DNA of 64,000 nt from Pelagivirga sediminicola (GTDB lineage Bacteria; Pseudomonadota; Alphaproteobacteria; Rhodobacterales; Rhodobacteraceae), in assembly GCF_003072125.1 (NCBI RefSeq), contig NZ_QCYH01000010.1, positions 1-64,000 of the forward strand. The letters run 5' to 3'. The position numbers and the translations under genes are program-made. Shown here piece by piece: positions 8,244 through 17,608 of this stretch. Within the stretch, counting starts at the first letter, position 1, and every line of letters begins with the position of its first letter. Below the pieces are notes generated by a model, which was not told where the DNA came from, made no database searches, and was given only the letters and a program-made list of their open reading frames with translations.

Positions 8244-9466
8244 CCCCTCGGCGCGCCGCCGCGAAACGCGTTGGGGCCGTGATAGCTGCAAGGCTCCTCA
8301 GTCATTTCCAGATGCAGCGCCTCGCCGCGCCAGGGATGCGCGCGGGCCAGATCCTCGTCCACCTCGATGCCAAGGCCGGGCGCGTCCGGCACCGGGATAT
8401 ACCCGTTCTCGACGCGCAATGAGCCGCGGATCAGGGCGCGGTGGAAATCGGTGTCGATCGTCTCGGCCATCAGCAGGTTGGGCAGGGACGCGGCCAGTTG
8501 CACATTGGCCGCCCATTCGATGGGGCCCGCGTAAAGATGCGGCGCAACTTGCGCATTATAGACCTCGGCCATGGCCGCGATCTTCTTGCACTCCCATATG
8601 CCGCCCGCGCGCCCCAGCGCCGGTTGCAGGATGCTGGCCGCACCCTCGCGCAGGACCGGCGCGAATTCGGCCTTGGTGCAAAGCCGCTCGCCGGTGGCGA
8701 CGCTGAGGCCCGTGGCAGCGGCGACGCGCGCCATTGCCGCGACGTTGTCGGGCGGAATCGGCTCCTCGAACCATAGCGGATCGTAAGGCGCGATGGCGCG
8801 GCCCAGCCGGATCGCGCCTGCGGTGCTGAACTGCCCATGCGTGCCGAAAAGCAGGTCGGCGCGGGTGCCCACCGCCTCGCGGATGGCGGCGCAGAACTGA
8901 ACGGATTGCTCGATGTCTTGCAGGGACGGCATGTGTCCGCCGCGCAAGGTGTAGGGACCGGCCGGGTCGAACTTGACGGCGGTATAGCCCTCGTCCACCA
9001 GATCGGCCGCGCTTTCGGCGGCCATGTCGGGCGAGGACCAGAATTCGTCCTCATCGTGGTGGGGCAGGGGATAAAGATAGCTGTAGGCGCGGATGCGGTC
9101 GTTCATGCGCCCGCCCAGAAGGGCATGGACGGGCCGCCCCCGCGCCTTGCCGACGATGTCCCAGCAGGCGATCTCCAGCCCCGAAAACGCGCCGATCACG
9201 GTCAGGTCGGGGCGCTGCGTGAAGCCGGACGAATAGACGCGGCGGAACATCATCTCGATATTTTCGGGGTTCTCGCCGGCCATGTGCCGCTCGAACACGT
9301 CCTCGATCACGCCGCGCATCGCCTCCGGGCCCACGCTGGCGGCATAGCATTCGCCCCAGCCGGTGATGCCGGTATCCGTCGTCACCTTCACCAGGATCCA
9401 GTAGCGCCCGCCCCAGCCGGGCGCGGGCGGCGAGGTGACGATGATGTCGAGCGTGGACAGGCGCAT
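8234..9466 (-). CDS. Mandelate racemase/muconate lactonizing enzyme family protein (enolase superfamily)
   Basis: An enolase-superfamily enzyme of 410 residues that abstracts an alpha proton from a sugar acid or related carboxylate. The N-terminal capping domain is MRLSTLDIIVTSPPAPGW onward; the barrel carries YTAVKFDPAGP, LLFGTHGQFS, LWFEEPIPP, ATGERL and APHLYAGP. I chose ATG 9466, since GAGGAG sits about eight bases upstream; a longer form from 9523 overlaps the upstream gene's stop but adds 19 residues unlike the family. The usual first metal-ligand strand reads GTHGQ instead of a plain Asp motif. The pattern recalls sugar-acid dehydratase or cycloisomerase groups, possibly 3,6-anhydrogalactonate cycloisomerase, but the substrate is not established. 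Confidence 0.85.
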   Translation of the reverse strand: MRLSTLDIIVTSPPAPGWGGRYWILVKVTTDTGITGWGECYAASVGPEAMRGVIEDVFERHMAGENPENIEMMFRRVYSSGFTQRPDLTVIGAFSGLEIACWDIVGKARGRPVHALLGGRMNDRIRAYSYLYPLPHHDEDEFWSSPDMAAESAADLVDEGYTAVKFDPAGPYTLRGGHMPSLQDIEQSVQFCAAIREAVGTRADLLFGTHGQFSTAGAIRLGRAIAPYDPLWFEEPIPPDNVAAMARVAAATGLSVATGERLCTKAEFAPVLREGAASILQPALGRAGGIWECKKIAAMAEVYNAQVAPHLYAGPIEWAANVQLAASLPNLLMAETIDTDFHRALIRGSLRVENGYIPVPDAPGLGIEVDEDLARAHPWRGEALHLEMTEEPCSYHGPNAFRGGAPRGQG

Positions 9467-9522
9467 GGTCTGGCTCCTCATGGGCGGCCTTTCGCGCCGC
9501 AGGATCGGGGGATCGGTGCGCA

Positions 9523-10509
9523 TCAGTGAAGGTCTCCGTACTGGCTCAGCGCGCGCTGGAAGATATCCGCATCCACGTTGCCGCCCGATATTGTCACGAT
9601 CACATCATCCCCCTCGACCCGGCCCGCGTGAAAGAGGGCCGCGGCCAGCGCGACCGCGCCGCCCGGCTCGGCCACCAGTTTCAGCCGGCCCCATGCCAGC
9701 GCCATGGCACGCAGCGCCTCCTCGTCGCTGACGACCAGGCCGGGGCCGCAAAGACGCTGCAGGATGGGAAAGGTGATCTCGCCGGGCTGCGGCGTGATGA
9801 TCGCATCGCACAGCCCGCCCGACAGGCGCGCGTTGCGCTGGATTTCCCCGCTGGCGAGCGAGCGGGCGGTGTCGTCGAACTCCTCCGGCTCGCAGGGGCG
9901 TGCGCGCAGGCCGGGCGCCTGCGCCTCCAGCGCCAGCGCGATCCCGGCGGTCAGCCCGCCGCCGCCGCAGCAGACCAGCACTTCGGCGCGCGCGATGCCC
10001 ATGGCGGCCGCATCCTCGGCAATCTCCAGCCCGGTGGTGCCTTGGCCCGCGATGACCTGCGGCTCGTCATAGGGGCGGATGAGGGCCATGCCCCGTTCGC
10101 CGCGCAGCGCCTCGCCCAGCTCTTCGCGGCTCTCGCCCGCGGCGCGGTCATAGAGCACCACCTCGGCCCCCAGAGCGCGGGTGTTGGCGATCTTGAGTGC
10201 GGGCGCATCGGCGGGCATGATGATGACGGCGGGCACGCCATGCTGCGCCGCCGCCAGCGCGACGCCCTGCGCGTGATTGCCGGACGAGTAGGCCAGCACG
10301 CCGCGCGCGCGCGCGGTGTCCTCCAGCGCCGAGACGGCGGCATATCCGCCGCGATACTTGAAGCTGCCGGTATGCTGCAGGCATTCGGGCTTGACCCAGA
10401 CGCGCCGTCCGGCGATGCGGTCCAGAAAGGGCGAGGACAGCAGCGGCGTGCGCCGCGCGTGCCCCTTTAGCCGCGCGGCGGCGGCGCGGATCATGTCGAT
10501 ATCGCTCAT
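9523..10509 (-). CDS. PLP-dependent threonine/serine dehydratase family (fold type II)
   Basis: A 328-residue fold-type II PLP enzyme of the catabolic threonine dehydratase / serine racemase / hydroxyaspartate dehydratase group. The PLP lysine lies in TGSFKYRGG near residue 50. SSGNHAQG binds the substrate carboxylate, CGGGGLTAG grips the phosphate and TISGGN closes the site. There is no C-terminal ACT domain, so it is the short, non-allosteric type. The start overlaps the stop of the upstream alpha/beta hydrolase by ATGA, placing it in a four-gene catabolic operon. Whether it acts on threonine, serine or a hydroxyaspartate cannot be read from sequence. Confidence 0.9.
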   Translation of the reverse strand: MSDIDMIRAAAARLKGHARRTPLLSSPFLDRIAGRRVWVKPECLQHTGSFKYRGGYAAVSALEDTARARGVLAYSSGNHAQGVALAAAQHGVPAVIIMPADAPALKIANTRALGAEVVLYDRAAGESREELGEALRGERGMALIRPYDEPQVIAGQGTTGLEIAEDAAAMGIARAEVLVCCGGGGLTAGIALALEAQAPGLRARPCEPEEFDDTARSLASGEIQRNARLSGGLCDAIITPQPGEITFPILQRLCGPGLVVSDEEALRAMALAWGRLKLVAEPGGAVALAAALFHAGRVEGDDVIVTISGGNVDADIFQRALSQYGDLH

Positions 10510-11348
10510 ATGTGGTCTTTCAGATGGCTCAGGATACCCTCCAGCGCCGCACCTTCGTCGAGAAACGGAACGTGGCCCCGGTCCGGCACGGTGACGGCGC
10601 GCATGCCCGGCGCGCGGGCCTGCATCCGCGCGACGATATCCGCGCTCAGCAGATCGGAATTGGCGCCGTGCAGCACCGTCAGCGGCAGCGCGGCCAGCGC
10701 ATCGAAGAACGGCCAGAGGTCCGGCGCGGGCTGCACGCCTGCCTGCGCCAGCGCCTCGCGCAGCCCGGCATCATAGCGCAGCGCCAGCCGCTCGCCGGGG
10801 ACGGCGCGCCAGACATGCTCGGCATGCACGCGCCAGCGCGCGAGGGTGACGCCCGGAAACTGCACTGCATTGAGCGCGGCCAGCCCCTCTGCCGCCTCGT
10901 CATAGCTGCGGTATTTCGGGCGCCGCCCGACGTAATCCATGATCCGGCCCAGACCGCCCGGCGACAGTTCGGGGCCGATATCGTTCAGGATCGCGCCCTG
11001 CAGACGCTCCGGCGCCGCCATCGCCAACGCCATGGCGATCAGCCCGCCGCGCGATGTGCCAAGGATCGTGACACGCTCAAGGCCCAGATGATCGAGCAGC
11101 TCAAGCGCATCCTGCGCCTCTTGCGCGACGGTATAGGTGGCCGGGTCCGCCGCCTCCGACAGGCCGCGCCCGCGATAGTCCATGCGGATCACGCGATACC
11201 CAGCGAGGAACGGCAGCACGAACGCGAAATCCGCAGAGTTGCGCGTGAGCCCCGAAAGGCACAGGACCGGCGGCCCGTCGCCGCCCTCGGCCCCGGCGCT
11301 GTCGCGGTAATGCAGGCGCAGGCCGCCGGAGGTGGTCAGATCGGGCAT
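10506..11348 (-). CDS. Alpha/beta hydrolase
   Basis: A 280-residue alpha/beta hydrolase. The catalytic serine lies in the nucleophile elbow GTSRGG near residue 98, preceded by DYRGRGLSE. The catalytic histidine is in DRGHVPFLDE near the C-terminus, with an acid in the preceding HGANSDLLS segment. The protein starts directly after the HAD gene stop with no gap, and its own stop overlaps the PLP enzyme start, so it is translated as part of the operon. The substrate is unknown; lactones or esters produced by the neighbouring enolase-superfamily enzyme are a reasonable guess. Confidence 0.9.
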   Translation of the reverse strand: MPDLTTSGGLRLHYRDSAGAEGGDGPPVLCLSGLTRNSADFAFVLPFLAGYRVIRMDYRGRGLSEAADPATYTVAQEAQDALELLDHLGLERVTILGTSRGGLIAMALAMAAPERLQGAILNDIGPELSPGGLGRIMDYVGRRPKYRSYDEAAEGLAALNAVQFPGVTLARWRVHAEHVWRAVPGERLALRYDAGLREALAQAGVQPAPDLWPFFDALAALPLTVLHGANSDLLSADIVARMQARAPGMRAVTVPDRGHVPFLDEGAALEGILSHLKDHI

Positions 11349-12032
11349 CTAGAGACTCGCACAATCGGGCACGCCGCGCAGATCGCGCAGCACATGCGCC
11401 GGGCGGCCCGGCAACCGCTCGACCGGGGCGCCATCGCGGTTCACCCAGGCGACGGTAAACCCGTAGGCCGCAGCACCGGCCGCGTCCCAGCCATTGGAGG
11501 TGACGAACAGCACCTGACCCGGCGCGCAGGCAAAGCGGCGCGGCGCCATGTCATAGACGGCGCGCGCGGGCTTGAATATGCCGCACATCTCGGCCGAGAG
11601 CACGTCGTCCAGCAAGGGCCCGATCCCGGCCGAGGCGACGGCGGCGTTCAGCATCTCCGGCGTCCCGTTCGACAGGATCGCGGTGTTCAGCCCGGCCTCT
11701 TTCAGCGCGGCCAGCACGGCCTTCGCCTCGGGATAGGCCGCAAGCTCGTGGTAGAGCGCGAGCAGCCGGGCGCGCAGGGCGGCATCCTCGATCCCGTGCG
11801 CCTCCAGCGTCCAGTCGAGCGCGTCGCAGGTGATCTGCCAGAAATCGGCGCGGTCCTGCATGATCGTGCGCAGCCAGCTGTAATGCAGCTGGCGCAGGCG
11901 CCAGTCCCGCGCGATCTGCGGCCAGCATTCGGCCAGCCTGTCCTGTCCCGGCTCGGCGGCCGCGATGCGCGCGGCGGCGCTGACATCGAAAAGCGTGCCA
12001 TAGGCGTCGAAGATGCAGGTGGTGATGGCCAA
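11349..12032 (-). CDS. Haloacid dehalogenase, type II (HAD superfamily)
   Basis: A HAD-fold hydrolase resembling (S)-2-haloacid dehalogenases, 227 residues from the chosen start. The nucleophile motif is TCIFDAYGTLFDV at the N-terminus; SNGTPEML is motif II, FKPARAVYD carries the motif III lysine, and VTSNGWDAAGAAAYGF is the motif IV region. I prefer a TTG start at 12032 (TTG GCC ATC ACC), with GGAG seven bases upstream, because homologues begin just before the nucleophile motif. The alternative ATG at 12095 adds an unrelated 21-residue tail. It is the first gene of the minus-strand operon running to 8234. Confidence 0.88.
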   Translation of the reverse strand: MAITTCIFDAYGTLFDVSAAARIAAAEPGQDRLAECWPQIARDWRLRQLHYSWLRTIMQDRADFWQITCDALDWTLEAHGIEDAALRARLLALYHELAAYPEAKAVLAALKEAGLNTAILSNGTPEMLNAAVASAGIGPLLDDVLSAEMCGIFKPARAVYDMAPRRFACAPGQVLFVTSNGWDAAGAAAYGFTVAWVNRDGAPVERLPGRPAHVLRDLRGVPDCASL

Positions 12033-12330
12033 GGGCGCGCTCCGGCTGGGACAGGGGCAGACTGGCACGGATAAAGGTGCCGCGAAAGAGTGCAAATGGG
12101 GTTTGGCGGCGGTGAAATGCAGGGGGCATTTTCACGCCCGCCGCGTTGTGGCACCGCGAGTATATTAAAATATTCGTCCCTTATCAGTGGTTTGCCGACA
12201 AATCTGGCACAGCGGTTTGCAATCCGGCGCACCCGTTGCTAGGTAATTCGTCAATTCGCACAAGCACCCGCGCGCGGCGCGGCCTTGCCATTCATTCACC
12301 ATCCCATATCCAAATCAGAACTGGAGTCTC
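12033..12330. other. Divergent promoter region between HAD operon and FKBP gene
   Basis: This region of about 300 bases separates divergent genes. It includes an A+T-rich stretch near 12160-12185 (GTATATTAAAATATTCG) inside otherwise G+C-rich DNA. Open frames here have no coding character. Promoters for both operons are expected, but I could not define -35 and -10 boxes with confidence. Confidence 0.4.
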
Positions 12331-12333
12331 ATG

Positions 12334-12762
12334 ATGACCGAAGTGAAATCGGGCGACACCGTCCATATCCATTACACCGGCACGCTGACCGACGGCACTG
12401 TCTTTGACAGCAGCGAAGGGCGCGATCCGCTGAAATTCGAGGTTGGCTCGGGCCAGATCATTCCCGGCCTCGACACCGCCATGCCCGGCATGAACGTGGG
12501 CGAGAAGAAGACCGTCGAAGTGCCCGCCGATCAGGCCTATGGCCAGGTTGACCCCAATGCGCGCCAGCAGGTCCCGCGCGAGGGCATCCCCGCCGACATC
12601 CCGCTGGATCCCGGCACGCAGCTTCAGGTGCAGACCGAAAACGGTCAGGTCCTGCCCGTGACCGTTCTGGAAGTCACCGAGGAGCATGTCACGCTGGATG
12701 CCAACCACGCGCTGGCCGGCAAGGATCTGAAGTTCGATATCGAGCTGGTCGCGATCGCCTGA
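12334..12762 (+). CDS. FKBP-type peptidyl-prolyl isomerase, SlyD-like
   Basis: A 142-residue prolyl isomerase. The FKBP core is clear: VHIHYTGTLTDGTVFDSSEG at the start, GSGQIIPGLDTAMPGMNVGE, and the VPADQAYG turn. A central insertion (about residues 65-120) matches the IF chaperone domain of SlyD-type proteins. There is no histidine-rich nickel tail, so a metallochaperone role like that of E. coli SlyD is unlikely. Two ATG codons are adjacent; 12334 is seven bases from GGAG and is preferred over 12331. A strong terminator follows, so it is probably monocistronic and cytoplasmic. Confidence 0.93.
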   Translation: MTEVKSGDTVHIHYTGTLTDGTVFDSSEGRDPLKFEVGSGQIIPGLDTAMPGMNVGEKKTVEVPADQAYGQVDPNARQQVPREGIPADIPLDPGTQLQVQTENGQVLPVTVLEVTEEHVTLDANHALAGKDLKFDIELVAIA

Positions 12763-12797
12763 AGGGCGCGCCGCACCCCCCCCCGTATGGAACGAGG

Positions 12798-12829
12798 AAA
12801 GCCCCGGTCGGATGATCCGGGGCTTTTTC
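12798..12829 (+). terminator. Rho-independent terminator of the FKBP gene
   Basis: A 10-bp perfect stem (AAAGCCCCGG paired with CCGGGGCTTT) with a nine-base loop, ending in a run of T. It lies 36 bases after the FKBP stop codon. Confidence 0.92.
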
Positions 12830-12899
12830 GTTTGTTGATAACGTTGCTATGGGACGGAGACGCCCCGATGCGACATCTGATGAGGCTTGGACAATCGCT

Positions 12900-13229
12900 A
12901 TGGATATCACCTTTCCCCGTCCGCGGGATAACGAGCCCTTCGCCTGGGGCCTGTCCGGTCCGGAGCCGGTCCAGATCTGGGAGAGATTTTCGTCGGCCTA
13001 TGAGGCCCAGTTGGAACGGCTGGTTTCAACCTTGAGCGATCTAGGCTTCAGCCCCGCCATCGGCGGCTCCGGTTCGGAGGACGGCGAATATGTCAGGGCG
13101 GAATACGAGGGCAACAGCCGCATCGTCTTTTTCCATCATCTCGAAGATCCCGCCGATGCACGCTTCATATCCTCGCTTGACGACAGAGCGCTGCGAGACT
13201 GGATCGTGGAGACATGGATAGGCGCTTAG
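12900..13229 (+). CDS. Hypothetical protein
   Basis: A small acidic protein of 109 residues starting MDITFPRPRDNEPFAWGLSG. It has no signal peptide or membrane segment and I do not recognise the family. The composition (balanced aromatic and acidic residues, good third-position G+C) looks like real coding sequence. ATG 12900 is preferred to 12849 because the upstream 17 residues look non-coding, and a GAGG lies about twelve bases before it. It stands alone after the FKBP terminator and shows the pattern of an immunity-like or cytosolic accessory protein, but no function can be assigned. Confidence 0.55.
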   Translation: MDITFPRPRDNEPFAWGLSGPEPVQIWERFSSAYEAQLERLVSTLSDLGFSPAIGGSGSEDGEYVRAEYEGNSRIVFFHHLEDPADARFISSLDDRALRDWIVETWIGA

Positions 13230-13391
13230 GAAAGGCTCAGGTTGCGCGGCAAGTCTGGTCGCGCCCAAGCAGCGCTACTGCTCGGGCAATCCCTCAGCGA
13301 CCGCGCTCACGCGGCGACAGGCATCCCTGACCAAATAGCGGGCGGCCGAAAATCACGGGTTTTCTTTGCAGGGCCCGTTCGGGTCTTTCAT

Positions 13392-14381
13392 TCAGCCGAG
13401 ATCCAGCAGAACCGCGCCCGCGCGGCCCGGCGTCATCACCGCATCATGCGCCTCGGCGCAATCCTTGAGCGGATAGACCCGGTCGATGGCGGGGGTCAGA
13501 GCACCCGCGCTCAGCGCCCGGTGGAGGTGCTGGATGGCGGTTTGCCGCTGGGCGTCGGGCAGGATGTAGATCAACGTGATGTCGATCTTGAGCGCCTTGA
13601 ACAGCAGCGGGCCGAAGGGCAGGGTGGGGGTCATGTCCTTGCCCGATCCATAGGCGGCGATGGTGCCCAGGGGGGACATGACCTCGGCCAAAAGGGCGGC
13701 GTTGGCGCCGAATTCAACCTCGACGGCGCGGGCGACCCCGGCACCTGCAGTGCCGTCTGTGATCTTGGCCGCCAGATCCGGGTCCGAATAGTCCAGCACC
13801 AGATCGGCGCCCGCGGCGCGCACCCGGTCCATGGATCCCGCGCTGCAGGTCGCGATCACGCGCGCCCCGGCCCATTTCGCCAGTTGCACGGCGTTGTGGC
13901 CCACGGCCCCGGCGCCGCCGCTGACAAGCACCGTCTGGCCCGCTATGTCGTCGCCGCCCAGCACCGTCTGCGCCGCGGTGAGGCCGGGAATGCCCAGCAC
14001 CGCGCCGATCTGCGGGTCGAGGCCGTCCGGCATCGCCACCGCCTGCGCGGCCGGCAGGCAGATATATTCGGCCGCCGTGCCGAAGGCGCGCTGCCATTGC
14101 CCGTTCCAGACCCAGACCGGCTGGCCCACGCGGGCGGCATCGACGCCGGCGCCGACCGCATCGATCACGCCGACGCCGTCGGAATGGGGGATCACCCGCT
14201 CAAACGGCGGCTTCGTCACGCCCGGCCGCGTGCCCGAGCGGGCCTTGGCATCCGAGGGATTCACGCCGGAATGGCTGAGTTTCACGCGCACCTCGCCGGG
14301 GCCCGGCGCGGGCGTTTCGATCTCGCCCAGCTCGATGACGTCGGCGGCATCGCCGAAGCGGCTGTAGAACGCGGCCCGCAT
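13392..14381 (-). CDS. Zinc-independent MDR family NADPH:quinone reductase
   Basis: A medium-chain dehydrogenase/reductase of 329 residues, quinone oxidoreductase type. The N-terminal GroES-like domain includes [16 protein letters not shown]; the Rossmann NADPH motif is [20 protein letters not shown] near residue 150. The zinc ligands of alcohol dehydrogenases are absent. Its ATG overlaps the TGA of irr (ATGA at 14379-14383), so it is translated behind the iron regulator. A role in redox defence under iron control is possible but inferred only from this coupling. Confidence 0.9.
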   Translation of the reverse strand: MRAAFYSRFGDAADVIELGEIETPAPGPGEVRVKLSHSGVNPSDAKARSGTRPGVTKPPFERVIPHSDGVGVIDAVGAGVDAARVGQPVWVWNGQWQRAFGTAAEYICLPAAQAVAMPDGLDPQIGAVLGIPGLTAAQTVLGGDDIAGQTVLVSGGAGAVGHNAVQLAKWAGARVIATCSAGSMDRVRAAGADLVLDYSDPDLAAKITDGTAGAGVARAVEVEFGANAALLAEVMSPLGTIAAYGSGKDMTPTLPFGPLLFKALKIDITLIYILPDAQRQTAIQHLHRALSAGALTPAIDRVYPLKDCAEAHDAVMTPGRAGAVLLDLG

Positions 14382-14812
14382 CAGGATTTCTGCCGCAGGC
14401 GGATGACCACGTCGACCGATGCGATCTCGGCCCCTTCGGGCGCGGTGGGCAGACGGGTGATTTCCAGCTGGTCGGCGGGCGCGTCGGTCAGACGGTTCTC
14501 GTCCTCCCAGAAGAAATGGGGGTGATCGTGGGTGTTAGTGTCGAAATAGGATTTCGTGCCGTCCACCAGAACCTCCTGCATCAGCCCGGCCTCGCAAAAG
14601 GCGCGCAGGGTGTTGTAGACGGTGGCCAGCGACACCTGCTCGCCGCAGCGCTGGACATCGGCAAAAAGGCTCTCGGCGGTGACGTGGCGGTGCTGGCCGT
14701 CGCCGATCAGCATCGCGGCCAAGGCCACACGCTGACGGGTCGGGCGCAATCCCGCGCCGGTCAGCCAGTCCGAGCCGCGCCGGCTCGCTTCAGGGGTCGC
14801 TGTGCATGTCAT
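14381..14812 (-). CDS. irr: Fur family transcriptional regulator Irr (iron response)
   Basis: A Fur-fold regulator of 143 residues that in alphaproteobacteria controls iron and haem genes, sensing haem status. The winged helix covers [20 protein letters not shown] to [16 protein letters not shown]. The HDHPHFF segment is the histidine-rich haem/metal motif typical of Irr rather than Fur. The N-terminus [17 protein letters not shown] fits Rhodobacterales Irr; ATG 14812 was chosen since the 26 codons upstream do not align with the family. It is divergent from fabA, an arrangement found repeatedly in this order. Confidence 0.9.
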   Translation of the reverse strand: MTCTATPEASRRGSDWLTGAGLRPTRQRVALAAMLIGDGQHRHVTAESLFADVQRCGEQVSLATVYNTLRAFCEAGLMQEVLVDGTKSYFDTNTHDHPHFFWEDENRLTDAPADQLEITRLPTAPEGAEIASVDVVIRLRQKS

Positions 14813-15007
14813 CTTGCGGGCATCCTTCCGTCTTGCGCCAATATAGGGTGCGGGGGCGCGGAATTTCAAACAGATTTCCCGGCATGGCACCCGCAGCGCG
14901 TCCCGCGCAGGCTTGCATGGGCGCGGGCGCGGGTGCTAGAGGATATGGCGCGATCACGAAAGACGACCAGAGCACGCCAGAGTTTCAAGTTCAAAAGGAC
15001 CGCCCGA

Positions 15008-15517
15008 ATGGCAGACTACCCCACGCAGTTCGGAAAAGAAGACCTGCTGAAATGCGCCCGAGGCGAGCTTTTCGGCCCAGGCAACGCGCAGCTTCCGCTG
15101 CCGCCCATGCTGATGATGGACCGCATCACCGACGTGTCGTCGGATGGCGGCGCGCATGGCAAGGGGCATATCACCGCCGAATTCGACATCACGCCCGACC
15201 TGTGGTTTTTCGAATGCCATTTTCCCGGCAACCCGATCATGCCCGGCTGCCTTGGCCTTGACGGGCTGTGGCAGCTGACCGGCTTCAACCTCGGCTGGCG
15301 CGGCTGGCAGGGGCGCGGCTATGCGCTGGGCGTGGGCGAGGTCAAGCTGACCGGCATGGTAAGACCGGATCGCAAGATGTTGACATATCACGTGGATTTC
15401 ACCAAGGCCGTGCAGAGCCGCCGCCTGACCATGGGCGTCGCCGATGGCCGGGTCGAGGCCGATGGCGACGTGATCTACCAGGTCAAGGACATGAAAGTCG
15501 CGCTCAGCGAAAGCTGA
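15008..15517 (+). CDS. fabA: 3-hydroxydecanoyl-ACP dehydratase/isomerase
   Basis: Dehydrates 3-hydroxydecanoyl-ACP and isomerises trans-2- to cis-3-decenoyl-ACP, the branch point to unsaturated fatty acids. The 169-residue hot-dog enzyme has catalytic H71 in FFECHFPGN and D85 in GCLGLDGLW. Length and the opening [20 protein letters not shown] match the family. ATG 15008 is the family start; the frame is open far upstream but that part overlaps irr. It is followed by fabB and fabI in one plus-strand operon and divergent from irr. Confidence 0.97.
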   Translation: MADYPTQFGKEDLLKCARGELFGPGNAQLPLPPMLMMDRITDVSSDGGAHGKGHITAEFDITPDLWFFECHFPGNPIMPGCLGLDGLWQLTGFNLGWRGWQGRGYALGVGEVKLTGMVRPDRKMLTYHVDFTKAVQSRRLTMGVADGRVEADGDVIYQVKDMKVALSES

Positions 15518-15547
15518 CGGCTGACACACGACAAGAGGGAGAGCGCC

Positions 15548-16777
15548 ATGCGCCGCGTGGTCGTAACAGGGCTGGGTATCGTCTCATCCATCGGAAACAG
15601 CGCGGATGAGGTGCTGGCATCGCTCAAGGACGGGCGGTCGGGAATCACCGCGAATGCCGAAATGGCCGAGCACGGGTTTCGCAGCCAGGTTGCGGGCGCG
15701 ATCGATCTGGATCCGGCCGACCAGATCGACAAGCGCACGCTGCGCTTCATGGGGCCGGGCGCGGCCTATGCCTATATCGCGATGCGCCAGGCGATCGCCG
15801 ATGCGGGGCTTGAGGAAAAGGACGTGGTGAACCCCATGACCGGCCTCATCGCCGGATCGGGCGGCCCGTCGACCAGCGCGATGCTGCAGGCGCACCAGAC
15901 CGTGCTGAAGACCGGCGCGACCAAGCGCATCGGTCCCTTTGCGGTGCCCAAATGCATGTCGTCCACGGTCAGCGCGAATCTTGCGACCGCGTATCAGATC
16001 AAGGGCATGAATTTTTCCATCACCTCGGCCTGCTCGACCTCGCTGCATTGCATCGGCATGGCGGCGCAGCAGATCGCGCTGGGCCAGCAGGACGTGATGT
16101 TCGGCGGCGGCGGCGAGGAGCTGGACTGGACGCTGTCCTGCCTGTTCGATGCGATGGGCGCGATGTCGTCGAAATACAACGACACGCCGGAAAAGGCGTC
16201 GCGCGCCTTCGACGCGGGCCGCGACGGCTTCGTGATTTCCGGCGGCGGCGCAATGCTGGTGCTGGAAGCGCTGGAGCATGCAGAGGCGCGCGGCGCCAAG
16301 ATCTACGCCGAAGTCACTGGTTTTGCTGCCACTTCCGACGGCGCCGACATGGTCGCGCCCTCGGGCGAGGGCGGCGAGCGGGCGATGCGCGGCGCGCTGC
16401 GCACGCTGGGCGAGGATCGCAAGGTCAGCTATATCAACGCGCATGGCACATCGACGCCCGTCGGCGACGTGGGCGAGGTGGAGGCGGTGCGCCGCGTCTT
16501 CGGCCAAGGGTCCACCCCGCCGATCAGCTCGACCAAGTCGATGACCGGCCACAGCCAGGGCGCGACCGGCGCGCAGGAGGCGATCTATTGCCTTCTGGCA
16601 CTTGAACATGACTTCATAATCCCTTCAATCAACGTCGAAAATCTCGATCCTGCACTCGATCCGGCCGAGGTGGCGACCGCCCGCGTCGACGATGCCGGGC
16701 TTGATACGGTGATGACCAATTCCTTTGGCTTCGGGGGCACCAACGGCTCGATGCTGCTGAGCAAATTTCATGGATAA
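15548..16777 (+). CDS. fabB: Beta-ketoacyl-ACP synthase I
   Basis: Elongates cis-3-decenoyl-ACP and other acyl-ACPs by condensation with malonyl-ACP; 409 residues, thiolase fold. The catalytic triad is intact: C162 in [13 protein letters not shown]299 in [11 protein letters not shown] and H335 in [11 protein letters not shown], with K330 before it. It directly follows fabA, the standard fabA-fabB pair. A short run with A/T-ending codons, including a rare ATA, occurs at about 16600-16660, unlike the rest of the gene. The C-terminus has the expected [11 protein letters not shown]. Confidence 0.97.
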   Translation: MRRVVVTGLGIVSSIGNSADEVLASLKDGRSGITANAEMAEHGFRSQVAGAIDLDPADQIDKRTLRFMGPGAAYAYIAMRQAIADAGLEEKDVVNPMTGLIAGSGGPSTSAMLQAHQTVLKTGATKRIGPFAVPKCMSSTVSANLATAYQIKGMNFSITSACSTSLHCIGMAAQQIALGQQDVMFGGGGEELDWTLSCLFDAMGAMSSKYNDTPEKASRAFDAGRDGFVISGGGAMLVLEALEHAEARGAKIYAEVTGFAATSDGADMVAPSGEGGERAMRGALRTLGEDRKVSYINAHGTSTPVGDVGEVEAVRRVFGQGSTPPISSTKSMTGHSQGATGAQEAIYCLLALEHDFIIPSINVENLDPALDPAEVATARVDDAGLDTVMTNSFGFGGTNGSMLLSKFHG

Positions 16778-16783
16778 ACGCGC

Positions 16784-17602
16784 ATGACACAGACACCCGA
16801 CTTGCCGACCGCCCCCCTGCCGATGCAGGGCAAGCGCGGGCTGATCATGGGCGTCGCCAATGACCGCTCGATCGCGTGGGGCATTGCCAAGGCGATGCAT
16901 TCGGCGGGCGCCGAGCTGGCCTTCAGCTATCAGGGCGAGGCGTTCGGCAAACGGCTGGAGCCGCTGGCGGCCAGCGTCGGGTCCGATTTCATGGTCGATG
17001 TGGACGTGACCGATGACGCGTCGCTTGATGCCGGTTTCGCGGCGCTGGCCAAGCGTTGGACGACCATTGACTTCGTCGTGCATGCCATTGCTTTTTCAGA
17101 TAAATCCGAGCTGACAGGCCGGTTTTTGAACACCAGCCGCGCGAATTTCAAGCATTCGCTGGAGATATCTTGCTACAGCTTTATCGATGTGGCGCGGCGC
17201 GCGCATCCGCTGATGCAGGAAAACGGCGGCACGCTGCTGACGCTGACCTATCAGGGCAGCAACCGCGTGGTTCCCAGCTATAACGTGATGGGCGTCGCCA
17301 AGGCGGCGCTGGAGTCGGCGACGCGCTATCTGGCCAATGATCTGGGCCCCGACGGGATCCGCGTCAACGCCATATCGCCCGGTCCAATGAAGACGCTGGC
17401 CGGCGCGGCCATCGGCGGGGCGCGGCGCACGTTCAAGCATACCGACATGAACGCGCCGCTGCGCGCCAATGCCACGCTGGACGCGATCGGCGGCACGGCG
17501 GTTTATCTGGCCTCCGACGCGGGAGCCTGCACCACGGGCGAGATCATCCGCGTCGATGGCGGCTATCACGTGCTGGGCATGCCGCAGGCCGAGAACCTCT
17601 GA
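16784..17602 (+). CDS. fabI: Enoyl-ACP reductase (NADH), FabI
   Basis: Last reductive step of the fatty acid elongation cycle; 272 residues, short-chain dehydrogenase fold. The nucleotide motif GVANDRSIAWGIAKAM is at about residues 23-38. The catalytic pair is Y166 and K173 in PSYNVMGVAKAALES, the FabI-specific spacing of seven. It begins six bases after fabB, completing fabA-fabB-fabI. It is the triclosan/isoniazid-type target class. A stem-loop and the gene-end repeat follow the stop. Confidence 0.96.
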   Translation: MTQTPDLPTAPLPMQGKRGLIMGVANDRSIAWGIAKAMHSAGAELAFSYQGEAFGKRLEPLAASVGSDFMVDVDVTDDASLDAGFAALAKRWTTIDFVVHAIAFSDKSELTGRFLNTSRANFKHSLEISCYSFIDVARRAHPLMQENGGTLLTLTYQGSNRVVPSYNVMGVAKAALESATRYLANDLGPDGIRVNAISPGPMKTLAGAAIGGARRTFKHTDMNAPLRANATLDAIGGTAVYLASDAGACTTGEIIRVDGGYHVLGMPQAENL

Positions 17603-17608
17603 CGCTGA

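Noticed and set aside
12146..12334. 62-codon plus-strand frame in the HAD-FKBP gap
   Set aside because: No homology, no ribosome binding site; overlaps the expected promoter region.
14516..15007. N-terminal extension of fabA
   Set aside because: Overlaps irr on the other strand; FabA starts at MADYPTQF.
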